From: Meandrina meandrites
Lineage: Eukaryota > Cnidaria > Anthozoa > Scleractinia > Meandrinidae
NCBI GenBank assembly: GCA_963693305.1
Contig: OY855908.1
Span: forward strand, 34,100,805-34,164,804
Reading direction: 5' to 3'
DNA: 64,000 nt
A program made the translations under genes and the position numbers. Of the stretch, positions 37,336-50,600 are shown piece by piece. The number at the start of each line of letters is the position of its first letter. Position 1 is the first letter of the stretch. The notes below the pieces were generated by a model. That model was not told the DNA's origin. It did not search any database and was given only the letters and a program-made list of their open reading frames with translations.

Positions 37336-39105
37336 AAGCAGCGCGACGTTCGGACCAAGCACGAGGAATAAGCAACGTGACGTCACTGCCTAAATATGAG
37401 TGTGACTTCACTGCCCAAATATGGAGTTTTACTTACACCCAGTGGTAAAAGCAAAGAAAGGAGAAAGAGGAAAAAGTGACTAAAAAAGGTTCAAATTTTC
37501 ACCAGAAGGGCAACTTTGATTTCTGGACATCCTGACCACAAAATCAATCACAATCCACTTCCATCCTTGTAATCCTGTACTTCTTCCTCAAAATAACTGT
37601 TCTATCTTGATTTGTGGGATCGTTTTATCAAATTTATTCGTGTATTTGGTGGCATTTGACAATACACTGAGGTAATTAGAAAATATTAATGATCGGCCGT
37701 GATAGTGTCCCTTTAAATCAGGTTTTTAGCAGTCTTCCTGGAATCGAATCGATATGAAAGTTAGGGGATATGATTTATTGCTTGGGGAAATCAACATTGC
37801 AATCTAAGATAAACAAAAACCTTGCACGGCAGCAAGCAAAATCATTAGTGTATCACCATTAAGATATACAAGAAGGCAAAAAAAAAACATGTATGTTTGG
37901 TTTCGAATAAATTGCAAAAGCATAAAAGCACGCTTGAACTAGACAACATTATTAAATAAATACCTAAATTACCTTTGTGTACACTTAACGCACATAAATT
38001 TAAGAACGTATTTGTAGCCTTAATCAGTGTATGACCGGCCATTTTCACTACTAGCAGAATGGTGAACATAACTGGGAAATGTACATGAGAAACACAAAAC
38101 AAAATCAATGTACAGTGACCGATAGAAACGGTAACTGAACTAAGACTGATAGAAACAAGAGAAAATAGTGCAAATGGCTTCTCAACTCTCTCAGAAACGA
38201 TAAAATATGAATTGCCATTTATTTTAATTTTCTTCTAACTGGCTGCATTTTCTACCCAAGCTCTGCCCCGAACCCTAAGCTCGATCACTTACTCCAATCC
38301 GGAATTTGTGGCTTTACGCGCATCAAGAGGATTTTCCCTGCTACTACTTCTCTTTTCCCCGCAAAATAACCCCAAGCTGCTAAACCTAACCCTATCTTGT
38401 GGACCTAAACCATTTTAAAAAAGTGTACATATCCGGATATCTTGGCTTGACTGCACACCAATCCCATGGGAATAGTAGATCGCAAGAGGATTGTCTTCAC
38501 CACAACCCCTCAGTTCCTAGAAAAATAACCCCAATCTGCTTACACTAACCCTTGCTTTTAGTCCTAGCTACTAAGCTAAGTGTTCTTATCCACAAGTTTT
38601 GGCTCGACGGGGCATCAATCCAATGGGAATGGTAACTCACAAGAGGATTTTTCATGCCACATCATCTCAGTTACAAGAAGCTTAAAGCCAGGCTCGTAGG
38701 CAATTTTTCACCGGCAATAAGTCTCTTAGTTTCAGTTTGGCTTATGGGGTCATGTTCGTCGCGAGACAACAGAAGCTGTTAAGAGGTTCTCTGTAAAAAC
38801 GGACTTGCTAGGTCAACCTGGCTTGAAACATAGATTTTGCTCATTTCCTTTGTGTTGGAAGACTTTTACGTGTTCTGATACTAAAACCAAAATCCGCATG
38901 ACCAGATCCTTTACATGCGAAAACGGATCATATTCAAACTTAAAACTTCTTAAAATTCGTTACTGACTTTTATTTTGCCAAAATATTTTTTATTACAAGA
39001 GTAATACTTACATCATCATCAAAGAGATTTTCGTATATATGGATACTTGAATACAAGGTTAATCCGTTGTTATTTTTTGATTTTTTTTTCTTCCTTCTAT
39101 CATAG

Positions 39106-39229
39106 TTTTCTGTTCACATGGTAGTGCACAATTTTCTGAGTTCGCTCGTACACAGGTTGCCTCATCGGGATTCATCTCTGGACCTATCATAACCACATTC
39201 CCATGAGGATAAAGGTTTGCGTCTGCTAA
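39106..39229 (+). pseudogene. Broken copy of the last discoidin exon
   Basis: Closely resembles the final exon of the LamG/discoidin gene (59790-59927), on the same strand. Recognisable pieces are the block around VVHNFLSS, then IHLWTYHNHIPMRI, and a stop (TAA 39227-39229) at the position of the real stop, each preserved in a different frame. It has an internal deletion near the 5' end and a one-base insertion around 39151, so no continuous discoidin product is possible. An AG lies at 39104-39105. There are no other discoidin exons beside it. Confidence 0.75.
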
Positions 39230-39741
39230 GGTAAATATCATTGTCTTCTTTGTCATATAATGAGTCTATATTCGCTCGTTCAGCCATTTCACTGCCGCCT
39301 TCTAGTCGCGAAGAAAACTGTCAAGAGAGGGCCATACCAGGCTACAAAACAAACAGCTGTAGAGTTTAGAAAGACCCTAGTTCCAGTAGTGAACGGTACT
39401 CTATTATTTGAAAGACAAAGTTTACAAGTAAACGATACACGGTTAAGAAACGTTTTAAATATACTTAGAAAACACAGACGAAGCAGTAGTATTTGTATTC
39501 ATTATAATATAAAGCGAACATTATGGACCGCACTGACAATAAATAAATCACTTTATTTAAGTGTCAGAGTATTTAGCACTGTCGTACTAATTGTGGACAC
39601 TGTAAATAAGCAAACAAATATTACAAACAGAACAGAAATTTGTTAAAAATCCCAACTGGTAGGAGGCTGACCAGCTGGCTATTTACAAAGCGTGAAGGAG
39701 TTGAATTCGGGACCACCGAAGACAAATCCATCTAGTGGCAG

Positions 39742-39812
39742 GGAGAAGGATTTGAACCCGGGACCTCCAGATTACAAGTCCAGCGCCCTAACCACTAGGC
39801 CACGCTTCCTCC
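39742..39812 (-). mobile_element. tRNA-derived SINE head
   Basis: On the minus strand, the stretch contains box A-like GTGGCCTAGTGGTTAG and box B-like GGTTCAAATCC in tRNA-like spacing. It differs from the SINE families at 3.9/7.9 kb and 53 kb. No complete cloverleaf, so not called as a tRNA gene. Confidence 0.6.
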
Positions 39813-41509
39813 TTAACAAAATGTGCGGGCTCATTCCTCGAACAGCGGCTGGTAATCGAGCCTACGTCGTTTCTCGGCTAAACAGATACTTTTGGGCTCT
39901 GGCTGGGAATGGTCTATCGGTAGGGGGTGGAATTCATTCGGTAAAGCATCTCTTTGGCTTGCGGGATGGAATTCCTTGGTAGTTTAGAAGTTTAAGCTGT
40001 AGTAGTTAATTGCTCCACATACATAACAGTCAATTTGATCTGACGGTCGACGTAATCGAAAAAGCTTTACTCCATTGGTTGCTTGCATATGTGATTTCAT
40101 AAGCAAAATTATTTTTAGTCTTACGTCATGCATGCAAACACAGTAACGTATAGGACATTGAGAGCGGAGCTTTCCTAATGCAGAAAATGGACTTTCGAGA
40201 TTACAAATAATGAACTTTGATTAAGAAAATGGAAAAAGTAAATAAAAATTAATTTTTTAGATATTTAGAAAATTGCTCAGTGGAGAACCAAATATTCAAG
40301 TTTTATAGTCAAGTGGCAAAACTTCCGAGAAAATTATTACTACGCGACCTAGGAAGTTTAACTACTAAATGGAATTTCGATCCAAGATTAAGGTACAATT
40401 TCCAAATAGAATAGAAAAAGAATTTCCACTTGGACATAAACTACTGCTGGTTTTTTTTTTAAGATTTTAAAATGCGGAAAAAAATAAACACAGAAATAAC
40501 TGAAATGCCGAAAACTCTCTCGTAAGAAAATGTACATATTATATAGGGAGTCCCCACGCAATTAATCAATGTATTTGTCTGTTTTACTTGCATGTATCCA
40601 CAGCACCGACTCGAGAACAAGTGCTAAAGCGTCACCTCTACAAAATAAAATAAATTGTCTTTGTTAAGACACGGTAGTTATTGTTAGAGAAGAATTGGAA
40701 TTTTTTGGAAGAGAGGGGAAAATTCGCAGAACGCGAAGAACAATATCCTCGGTGCAAGGAGGAGAACCAACAACAAAATCAACCCACATTGGTGGGAGTC
40801 GAGCGCTCTCACCACTGCACCGTCCCTGCTCCCCTCTTTATCAGAGATCAATTGTGGAACGAAAGTTCCAGTTCTAAACTCAGCCATTCTTGCACTTTTT
40901 ATTACACGCATTATAAGCTTGTAAGCCTACATGCTTCAGAATGTTAATTTGCGTAGATGTTATTCTTTTCAAAACATGCCAGAAAATTTGTTTTGGATTC
41001 CTTTACGTCGAGCTTAAATGCATGAAAAATAATTATTAGAATTGCATGCGCTATCGCCTTGCCTGAAGCGAATACCGTTTATTAGTCTTTGTATTGTTCC
41101 CTACTTTTTCGTTAATCACATCTCGTATAGGATGATCATCTTAATTTCAGTAAACGCGATTGGTGGACGAGCAATGCAGTGAGTTTTTGACACTTTTAGG
41201 GGATTTTAACCCAACATCATTCAAAAGAAATCGTGTCGCAATGATGACTCAACTGTGTTATCCTTTTGATCATTAACATGAAGCATAAGTCAACAAATCA
41301 AGCACTCTGTAACATCCACTTAAGCAAAACGGTTTTAAGGTTGAGATTAGTCAAAGAAAACATAACACACGCAAACAGACAGTAGAACACGATAATTATA
41401 ATAAAACTTAATACGTATACTTGATTTAGATGCGAACATACTTGACGAGACCTTAGTCCGAAGCAAGAGGTAAGTAAGGTAAGTGTAACAGATAACAAAC
41501 TCTGCGAGT

Positions 41510-41767
41510 TCATTTACGAGTTGCAATAAATTTACATGATAAAGAGAGCTGACACCACACGCTAAATAGCTCATTCAGCATTTTTGAGTTTTTAAACATA
41601 TGTTGGGCAATCATTAATACTTCTAAATCTTCCTCCAAGGCTTCATAATTCTCTTTTGTTAACTGAATCATACGAGGATAATTTACATGAGAAAGGTTTT
41701 TTACATTGCGCTTCTTGAACGTTGTCCGAATTTTTGATAAACGTGCGATGAATAGCGCAAAATGATT
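41510..41767 (-). pseudogene. Unidentified protein fragment, left copy (open frame)
   Basis: Open frame of about 85 codons with protein-like composition, including VNYPRMIQLTKENYEALEED, then LEVLMIAQHMFKNSKMLNELF, ending at TGA 41510-41512. An inverted copy at 61018-61242 keeps most of the same residues in frame but has an upstream stop and a frameshift. No family recognised, and no clear splice acceptor or start. It could be an exon of an unknown gene or transposon-derived coding sequence. Confidence 0.4.
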
Positions 41768-42297
41768 TTAGATTTTATTTCTCAGTCGTGAATTCATTGA
41801 CAACAGATTTGAATGCCGATAAATCGTATAAATTTAACATTTTACATGTTATTTGACATGGCATGAAATGGAAAACAGTATGCCCATTACTTAGTTAATT
41901 TAAAAATCAGTCAGTTTTTAAAATTAACATATATCTATGAGTCAGTACACACAGCACATATAATCGGTACAAACGTTTTTCCGTTAACTTACTAGGATTA
42001 GCAAGTTAACGGAAAATTGCGTGTAAAATTGAACATTGCGTTAGCTTTGCTTGGATTTAATCCAGAAACAATTATATGTGTTTGTACAAACTTTACAGGA
42101 AGCTCAAACAAAGAGCACATATTCGGTATCAATTTGCAAGCTGAGTACATCTTTATTCGGTGACTGAATAATCACGGTGCTAATTATATCATACTCGTGA
42201 ATAAATAACGTATCCTCTCGAACTAATTTACGCTCCTAGTTCAGGTACGGAACAACACAAGGCTTTGTTCAGTGTGCGCTGTAGTTATCCGCTTATC

Positions 42298-45200
42298 ATG
42301 TCGGTGACACTTTTCTTCCTCCTTTTGGCAGCCGTTGGTTTGAAAGCTCAAGGTAAAGTAACTAAATTGATGGTGTAAAAAAAAAGAGAAGAACAATAGC
42401 CAGAGCAAACTGTATTTAAAATTTTTCATCTTTTTTTCCTTGTAACGTGGCCTATAGGGTCACCTCCAAAAAAAATCGTCAGGAAACTATGCAGAAAGCG
42501 TTTTCATTTTTTAACAACTTTGTTTGGTTTAAAAAATACACATGAAGTTGAATTACCGTGATTGGGGCGATGTTTGAACGCGATTGATCACTACTTGACC
42601 TACTTCCTCAGATGGATTATCTCTACAAAATTGGCAACAGGAGAATTGCTAGCAATTTTTTTTTTAAATAAATTAGTTAACAATACCGGGGAGTTACAGG
42701 GTCAGAATCTTTCAGTCGTTTTGCAAACTTGGTGCATCTTGATATCGAGGGAAGTTCCAAATGGTAGTTTCTTTGAATAGAAAAGTTATGGAAAATAATG
42801 ATTATCCGTACGATGGCAAACTACATAGATTTTCATTGAATGATGTGATATCAAGATCTTTGCTGCTCCCCTTTAACTCGATTTAAGGCTTAACACTTGG
42901 TTTCCACTTGGCTTCAATTTTAACATAAACTGTTAAACGCGATCCATTCGCGATCCATTCGTCGTTAACGAAGATTTTGAAAATCGCACATTGCCAAAAA
43001 GGCTCGATATTTTGAACTATATAGATTTTCATTGATGTGATATCAAGATCTTTGCTGCTCCCCTTTAACACGATTTAAGACTTAACACTTAATTTCCACT
43101 TGATTTATTCGTCAATTTTAACAGTAAACTGTGTATGAGTAAATAGAGGATAATACATGGTTTCGCGGAGATATGAAATTTATCTTCGAGTGTTCAAATC
43201 GATAGCTCACGAGTGAGCGCAGCGAACGAGTGAGATATCGGATTTGAACACGAGAAGATAAATTTCATATCTCCAAGAAACCATGTATTATTCTTTTTAT
43301 TATATAAACCTACTAATTACGATGTTTTTGACGATTTTCCGAAGATTTCCGACCATTTCCGAAGATTTCCGATAATTTTCAAAATGTTGTCCGAAGGTTG
43401 TACGAATGTTTCCGAACATTTCCGAGAATTTCCGAAGTTTTCCGAAGATTGCCGAAGATTGCCGAAGATTGCCGAGGAAGATCCGAAGATTTTTCGACTT
43501 AATATCGATTTACTTTGGCTAATTCAGCATTGGAACATGGCAAACTCTGCAAGCTGATTGGTCAAAAATGATATCACACATGTGTGGATATCATTTTTAT
43601 CCACACATGTGGGATACCATTTTTCTCGATTTGCTACCACTCGCTAAAGCACTGCAGTTTATATAATAAACAAAGAATATTACACAACAGTTAACGCGAT
43701 CCATTCATCGTTTTTTTTTTTTCGAAGATTCTGAAAATCGCACATTGCCAAAAAGGCTCGATGTTTTGGAATTCATCTGCGGATAAAATGTTTCGTTTCC
43801 CATTGACTTGTCTCTCTCGTAAAAGTGGGTAGTTTGGTTCACAGGCAGTATAAAAAAATATTGAAAAATTCGAATTGTGGGAACCTGAATCGCTTCCTTC
43901 CCATAAAATTTTGCCGGAAACGAGTCCTTGTGGAGCAGACAATGAATCAAGTAACTTATGATGATACCTTTTATTACACGTTTTCAAACGATTGAATTAA
44001 TCGGTCAAGTTATGGGGAAAGAAATATCCCATTGGCATGGCCGAACGAAAAAAGAATTTTATTGTCCTGTGAAACATAAAGCATGAAGGACAACTGACGA
44101 AATCTTTTCTGTAAGCTTGTAGAATCTAATATAGTTAGAATTTTTCAGTTATATCACCAATTAATAAGTATCACTGCAATGTTTTAAAATTTCCTTTGAC
44201 ATGTGTTCATCCTCTCACGTTTAATATTTAGAGTTTGCCAAGTTATTTCATAACATAAAAAAACGCAAACAGTGAAAGCGACGAATAGCTAATCATAGTC
44301 TTTAACAACCGATTATTTGGAAAGCTGGTTAAATGAAGTAAAACATTAATTAAAAATCATTTAAGAACAGGATTTTTATTTCTGATTTTCTCTGAACACA
44401 AAATATCACAGTGAAATAATTAAACATTTAACTTTATAGTTAAAGACAAAATTTTTCACAAAGAATACTGAAAGAATTATTGTGCACTCATTCTAAATTA
44501 CTCGGTTTTGTCGCCAGGTTATCTAAAATTTGGCAAAAGTTTCTTAGAACAGTATTTCAGGTCCGAATTTAATGTCAAAATTTGCGTAGAATTTAAATTC
44601 GGAAAACTGTATTAATTGCACACTCTGAAAACGAGGCAAATATTTTACTGTTTCAATCTAAGCTAAGCACCTTTGTAGAAAGTTTTCTTAGTTGTGCTAT
44701 ACATTATTTATAACGTTACGCACACACTATATTTAAATGTTAAGTAGGCACTTAGCGTGCTCTATTGGTAATCCGCGAATCTGATTGACTCCCCCGGTTT
44801 TGACTGTATGCTAATAGAACACGATCATTCTTCTGGATATCGCTTAGGTTTTTCGACTGCCATTATTAAGTGTGTCTATATGAAGTCTAGTCAGCAGATA
44901 GATCTGTATTCTCTAAATTTCGTCAGTTAAATATGTTTTATTGCAAACACAAAAGGAAATCGTGACTTTGATACTTTCTGAAATCATAAACGTCCATTCA
45001 AACCTGCTTTTGTGTGGGGATTTGCCCTTCTTGATGAAATTGTTAACGCTTCTTATTCTCGTAGTGGAATTAGAAAAAGAAAATAAGAAGTGAAGTGAAG
45101 TGAAGTGAAGTGAAGTGAATACTTTATTTACCCTCGGATTGTAGAGTAGCTTTAACAGCTAATGTCTCCGAGCATTTCAACAGCACAATGGGCAAAGACC

Positions 45201-45373
45201 AGTCCACAACACCGGGGACTCCGTGCTTTACTCTTTACGATGTGTGGGTTCTTTAACGTCCCCTGCTGACCATAACAGTGAATATACAGGAGACGGGGCC
45301 TACGGTTTATCGTCCTTATCCGAGAAGACTAGAATATCTAACCATTTGCAGATGCCATTGCAAAGGCAGCATA

Positions 45374-45414
<41 letters not shown>

Positions 45415-47568
45415 TGGGGCTCGAATCCGAGACCTCCCGCACGGTAGTCCGACGCTCTACCACGCAACTGAGCTAACCGGTCGGCTAATCCTCATTTTTC
45501 TGACAATGTTATCCTGCTGCGTATATATTATTTCTTTACACCTGATATACCACTCGCCTTACCTCATGTTTTTAATTGAGCAGTAGTTCTCAAGCCACTG
45601 TTTGAGTTTGGCTTACTTATTAATATTTCATTTTTATTATTTTCGAACAGACGATGGCTGTGAAGTAGATATTGCAGTACCAGGTAAGTGAAAGAGAGAA
45701 GAAAGAAGAAAGTGTTATGCTTGCTCAATTTTTCTTTCCCCCAGAGGGGAGTAGGGAGTGGAGAGGTGTAGTACTCTATGTAAGATACAAACGTATCAGC
45801 TGCTGGGCAGTGTATAGTTTTTGGGTTTGTTCTGGTCTGCAACGCACAAACTTTGGCTCTTTGGTCAGAAATATGTAATGTGGCTTAGTCTTCAAAACAT
45901 AAATCTAAGACAAAGAATAAACCTGAAAGAAAAACCCTCTTTGCGATGAACGACAAATGGCGGATTGTTGAGTCTACTGCGCTTGCGCTTTAGACTCTGT
46001 GTAGTGGAAAAAAAGCTGTTAGCAATCCCAAGGGAATGGTTCGGGATCGATACTCGTTCGGTGTAATTGTGCTTAAACAATAGCCCGCCTCATTGCGGGC
46101 TTGGTGCGGTGATCGTAATCCAATCAGGAAGCAAGGATGTTGTTAACGAAGCAACGGTCGAACGGAGCTCGAGCACGACACGCACTTGTGAAAGAAATTG
46201 TCATGTATGTAATTGGAATAAATGTTTTACAGTGCAAAATAATATGAATCCTCGTTTTCAAGTGTGAAGCCACTAAAAATGTTCTCTTTCCAGCTTCATG
46301 TTTTTTTATAATCCGTGGGAAACGCAACGTGAAATCGACATCTTTTGATGAAAAGATTCCGGAAGTGACATTTGTGTTCATAAACAAAAAATAACTTTGA
46401 AAAAAAAATGAAAAATTAAATAAAATTGTAGTCAGCAATTGATTGTTCAATTCAACTGAAGCAGGATTTCATTCACAGAATGCAACTTTCATTAAAAAGA
46501 GTTTTCACCATTCAAGATTCAATCTGGAGCTTGAAAACAAGACAGTGTAATCAAATTACATTTCGCGCAAAATTTGCATAAATATTGAAACTTACCAAAA
46601 GGTAGTTAAGACAGAATGAAAACTCGCTTTAATAGTTATTGAATTCCGATCTGATTGTTATTTCCATGTATTGACTATTTGGAAGCTGTTCTCAGTCATG
46701 AAAACGAAACTCTTTCATTCAACTGCTTGTAGTGTTTAATAGACGTGAAAATATTTCGCTAAATTAAATTACATTCTGCACGCAATGTTTTCTTTGCTCT
46801 CCTGTGTCGAAACGTTAAGAGGTAATTGAAATCTTTGTTGAGCAGTATTGCATAAATTGCAAAGGAATTGAAAAAAATATATATTTTGGCTTATTTTGAT
46901 GTGATTTAGGATATTTAGAATACTAAATAAGCGGCTGTATCTTGTCTATCTATGGGGCGCGCGGGCGGACCATTATTTCTTTGGAAGCAGGGGGATGAAA
47001 ATTTTTTCAAGACAAACAATTTCTTTTCTGTATCGTTGTCTGTGAAAACATTTTTTCCGGTGTCATCTTCCTGCAGACAATTTTTTTCATGCCTGCAAAA
47101 AATTTATTTGGGGCTTTTTTTGCTTTCGCAAACAAATTTTTCAGGATTCCCCCCCCCCCCCCCCCCCCCCTCCCCTCTAAATCTGTACGATCTTCCTATG
47201 GTCTACAACGCACTTATCTTTTAACATGAATAAATGTATATATAAATATATATAGTTAAGAGAACAAATATTATCGACTTCTTCTGAACCACTCTTACTA
47301 CCAAACCTCTGCTACACCTCTTGCTCTGTGCCGTAAATACCGAAACTACTTCAACATATTTCAACCGCACTAACAATCCATGACGCATTAGACTCATGTA
47401 CCCACTGGGTACTATTTTTTATAATTATAATGAAGCTGAGCTTTCTCTTGCCGTTTTGTAAAACTTTGCCGATAATAGTGACTTCGACTATGAAAACTGA
47501 TCACGTGCGCGAGTCACACCACGGAATGACGTCATCTATGCGTCTATCAGCCATTAGTATAACCCAAC

Positions 47569-47605
<37 letters not shown>

Positions 47606-50600
47606 GTCATCGAGTAGCGAAATTCGTGACGCTTTCTTTCGTTTTATTCCCAGATAAATCTTTCTTCAACTTGCATTTGCTAATTGCAGAAACCCATAAG
47701 GGTTAAAACGTGTAACTCCCTATGACGCGCATTGTACAAAGCGTTTGAACATTCGTTGCCATTAAGTACCATATTTGGAAAACCACGAGAAAAAAATCAA
47801 CCAATCAAAATTGCAATATTTAGATTAAATTCACAGCGCGCGCTAGCGCTCGCTAGATGGCGTAAAAATTCCTCTGTTTCATCGTCATTTACAGTGCGGC
47901 TACTATTACCGGGGTCACCCAGACAAAGTTAACCAATCACAAAGCGGAACGGAAACAATCGATTTCAACATTTTTAACTTCAGCCAATGAAATGTCGAAT
48001 ACAGAACAATGAAATTTCAACTTGTTCGTTCGCCACGAAAACGGATCGATACAAATTTTGGCTGTAAGGCACTGAGTTTTCAATTAATTTCGATTGTATC
48101 CCTTTTGAACGTGAGTAGTTGTGACAGCAACATTTTGAAGGTAAATATAAGCGATGTTTATGAAAGAGAAATTCGAAACAGGGAAAGTAACGACCGTATT
48201 GTTTGTCTCAACTGTTGCGTGGCGGAGTTCGCTCGTGACAATTTCAAGTTTTCTCTACGCCATCAACTGGAGTGTTGGTAGTACCATTTGGAAAATGAAT
48301 ACAAGTAATGCTAGCGAGGGAAGACTATCTTCACGGCATAACCTACCAGTGAAAGCTAAGATTCCAACTTTTTGTGTTTGAGTAAATAACAATACTGAAA
48401 TTTCAATTTGTTCACTCGTGAAGTCCGTGAAGCTTATGCAGTTTATGCTGAATATAGCCTTAGCTAGCGTTGACGCTTAGAATTAAAAATTTGAGTAGTT
48501 TTACATGATGTCAATGAATGTCACTTGTCATGCAAGTTTAATTTGCAAGAATCGATGTCAATCTCTGTGAAAGCAGTGAACACGACGGCTTTTTGTTTGG
48601 CAAATTGTGTGGCGGAATTTGATTCTCGAAAAAAAAATCTTAACCGCCAGCCGTTTCACTATTTTCTTGCAAACGTGACAATGCAGGACACAGGACGAAT
48701 TCCGAACAGGAAAATAGGTTTTTTTTCAACACTGACTAGCATACAAGTGAAATTGCTCTATAAACTTTTCTTTCCGAAATAAATTCCTTCACAAGCTCAG
48801 TGTCCAGTTGTTGGTCTCGGAAGAGGAAACCATTGAAGTGTTGAGATGCTAGGGAAAACCGGGCGGTGGTTAAGTTTGAAAATTCAAATACGCCACGGTC
48901 GTTGCTTTCCCTATTTCGAACTTCTCTTTCATAAACATCGCTAATATTTACCTTCAAAATGTTGCTGTCACAACTACTCAAGTTCAAAAGGGATACAATC
49001 GAAATTAATTGAAAACTCAGTGCCTTGCAGCCAAAATTTGTATCGATCCGTTTTCGTGGCGAACGAACAAGTTGAAATTTCATTGTTCTGTACTCGGCAT
49101 TTTATTGGCTGAAGTAAAAAATGTTGAAATCTATTGTTTCCGTTCTGCTTTGTGATTGGTTAACTTTGTCTGGGTGACCCCGGTAATAGTAGCCGCACTG
49201 TAATGGTCCGGAGAACTTCACTTGGATACTCTTGATGAATTTCTTTAGTTTCTTTGAGTAATTCACGGCGTTTAGGTCGGAATTCAAGTGACTTACCGCA
49301 AAAGCGAAAATTTTCTTGCGTGTGTCGTTACGTGTGTAAATCATTCGCGTACAAGCTACTTGTGTTTCCAAATATGCTACTTGGCAAACTGAATGTTCGA
49401 ACGCTGTGAACGCGCGTTATTCGTTTCAACTCCTTATGAGTTTCTGCTAATTGTTAATTAGTGTGCAGTGGCTGAAGGTCGTCTACAGAATGGCGACATT
49501 TTCTCGTTTCTCCGAAGTTTCGGACGAAGTTTAGAAACATTATTAGATAATTCAATTCCCGCGAAGACTTAAAGGAGGAAATTCACCGTTGCACGAGTTT
49601 AAAACGTTAAAATTTCTGAATAAACTGATGAGCGTGAGTTCACAACTAAAAGTTTCAAAATGAAAATTCAGTCCGCGCGCGCGATTTTGCCAAAGCGTGA
49701 AGTTTAATACTAGTTCATATTGTAGAAAAATAATTAAAAATCATTATTTGAAGGAAAATGAGTTAGAATTCTACTAAAAAAAAATAGTCTATTGGCTCTC
49801 AATTTCTATGAGGTGATAGTTGACAACAACAACAACAATCTTTATTCGTGCCCAGAAATGTTTACAATAGATAAATACATACAAAGAGAAAATTTAACAA
49901 TAAAAGAAATGAGCACAGCCACTTAAAAATAGCTAAGGCTAATCGAGCTAAGTGGCTGGGCCAAGCAGAAAAAAATATTGCAATAAAGTTACAGAGTATA
50001 AAAAAAAGAAAAAAACGGGACACGATTTCCACTCTCACACACACACACGCACACACGCACAGAACAACAAAAAGAAAAGTGGATGTGCACACACAAAAAT
50101 GAAAATAAAGTACCTCAATGTACCAGTTAATAGTTGGAGATAATCAATTCTTTTAAGAGATTTTTGAAACAAGCACGACTCTTAGATTTAAGTGAGTCAT
50201 CAATGGAATTCCAAACTTTAGCACCGAAAAAACGAATGTTAAATTTGCCGTAATTAGTCCTTGCTTTTGGCCTCCCAAGCTCATAATCTAATTGTTAATT
50301 AATAGAAACTGGGCTGTGTTCTATTGGAAACCGGCGAATCTGATTGGCCCTTTCATTGTTTTCTATTCGCCGATAGAGCACAATTGCTTGAAAATACATA
50401 AAATTGTACATTTCGGACTTTGGTCCTTTAGAGATTCTGCTTTAACAATTAGACTACTCTATGAGCTCTGCGCCCAGCTGAGTATTCCCTCATAGTCTAA
50501 TTGTTAAATAGATCATAGGCATTAGTCATTCATAATGCCCGCAGTATCTCGGTTTTTGTATAAAAAAGGGTAAAAATAATCATAGTTTAAGCAGGGTAGG

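Larger units (their letters stand above)
34634..38790 (+). repeat. Left arm of large inverted duplication
   Basis: Read backwards, this arm matches 61540-64000: 34634-34680 pairs with the window's right end, the ORF at 35626-35868 pairs with 62792-63034, 36120-36190 with 62470-62540, 37480-37720 with 62150-62380 and 38640-38780 with 61560-61710. The left arm carries about 1.2 kb (about 36200-37440) absent from the right arm. Similarity is high by eye, with scattered substitutions and indels. Confidence 0.85.

Noticed and set aside
39260..39646. 128-codon plus-strand frame
   Set aside because: AT-rich, repetitive composition, no recognisable domain, beside a pseudo-exon; likely chance.
48009..49083. 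Frames beginning [12 protein letters not shown] on both strands
   Set aside because: The two lie in inverted arms of one foldback element; no evidence for a host gene.
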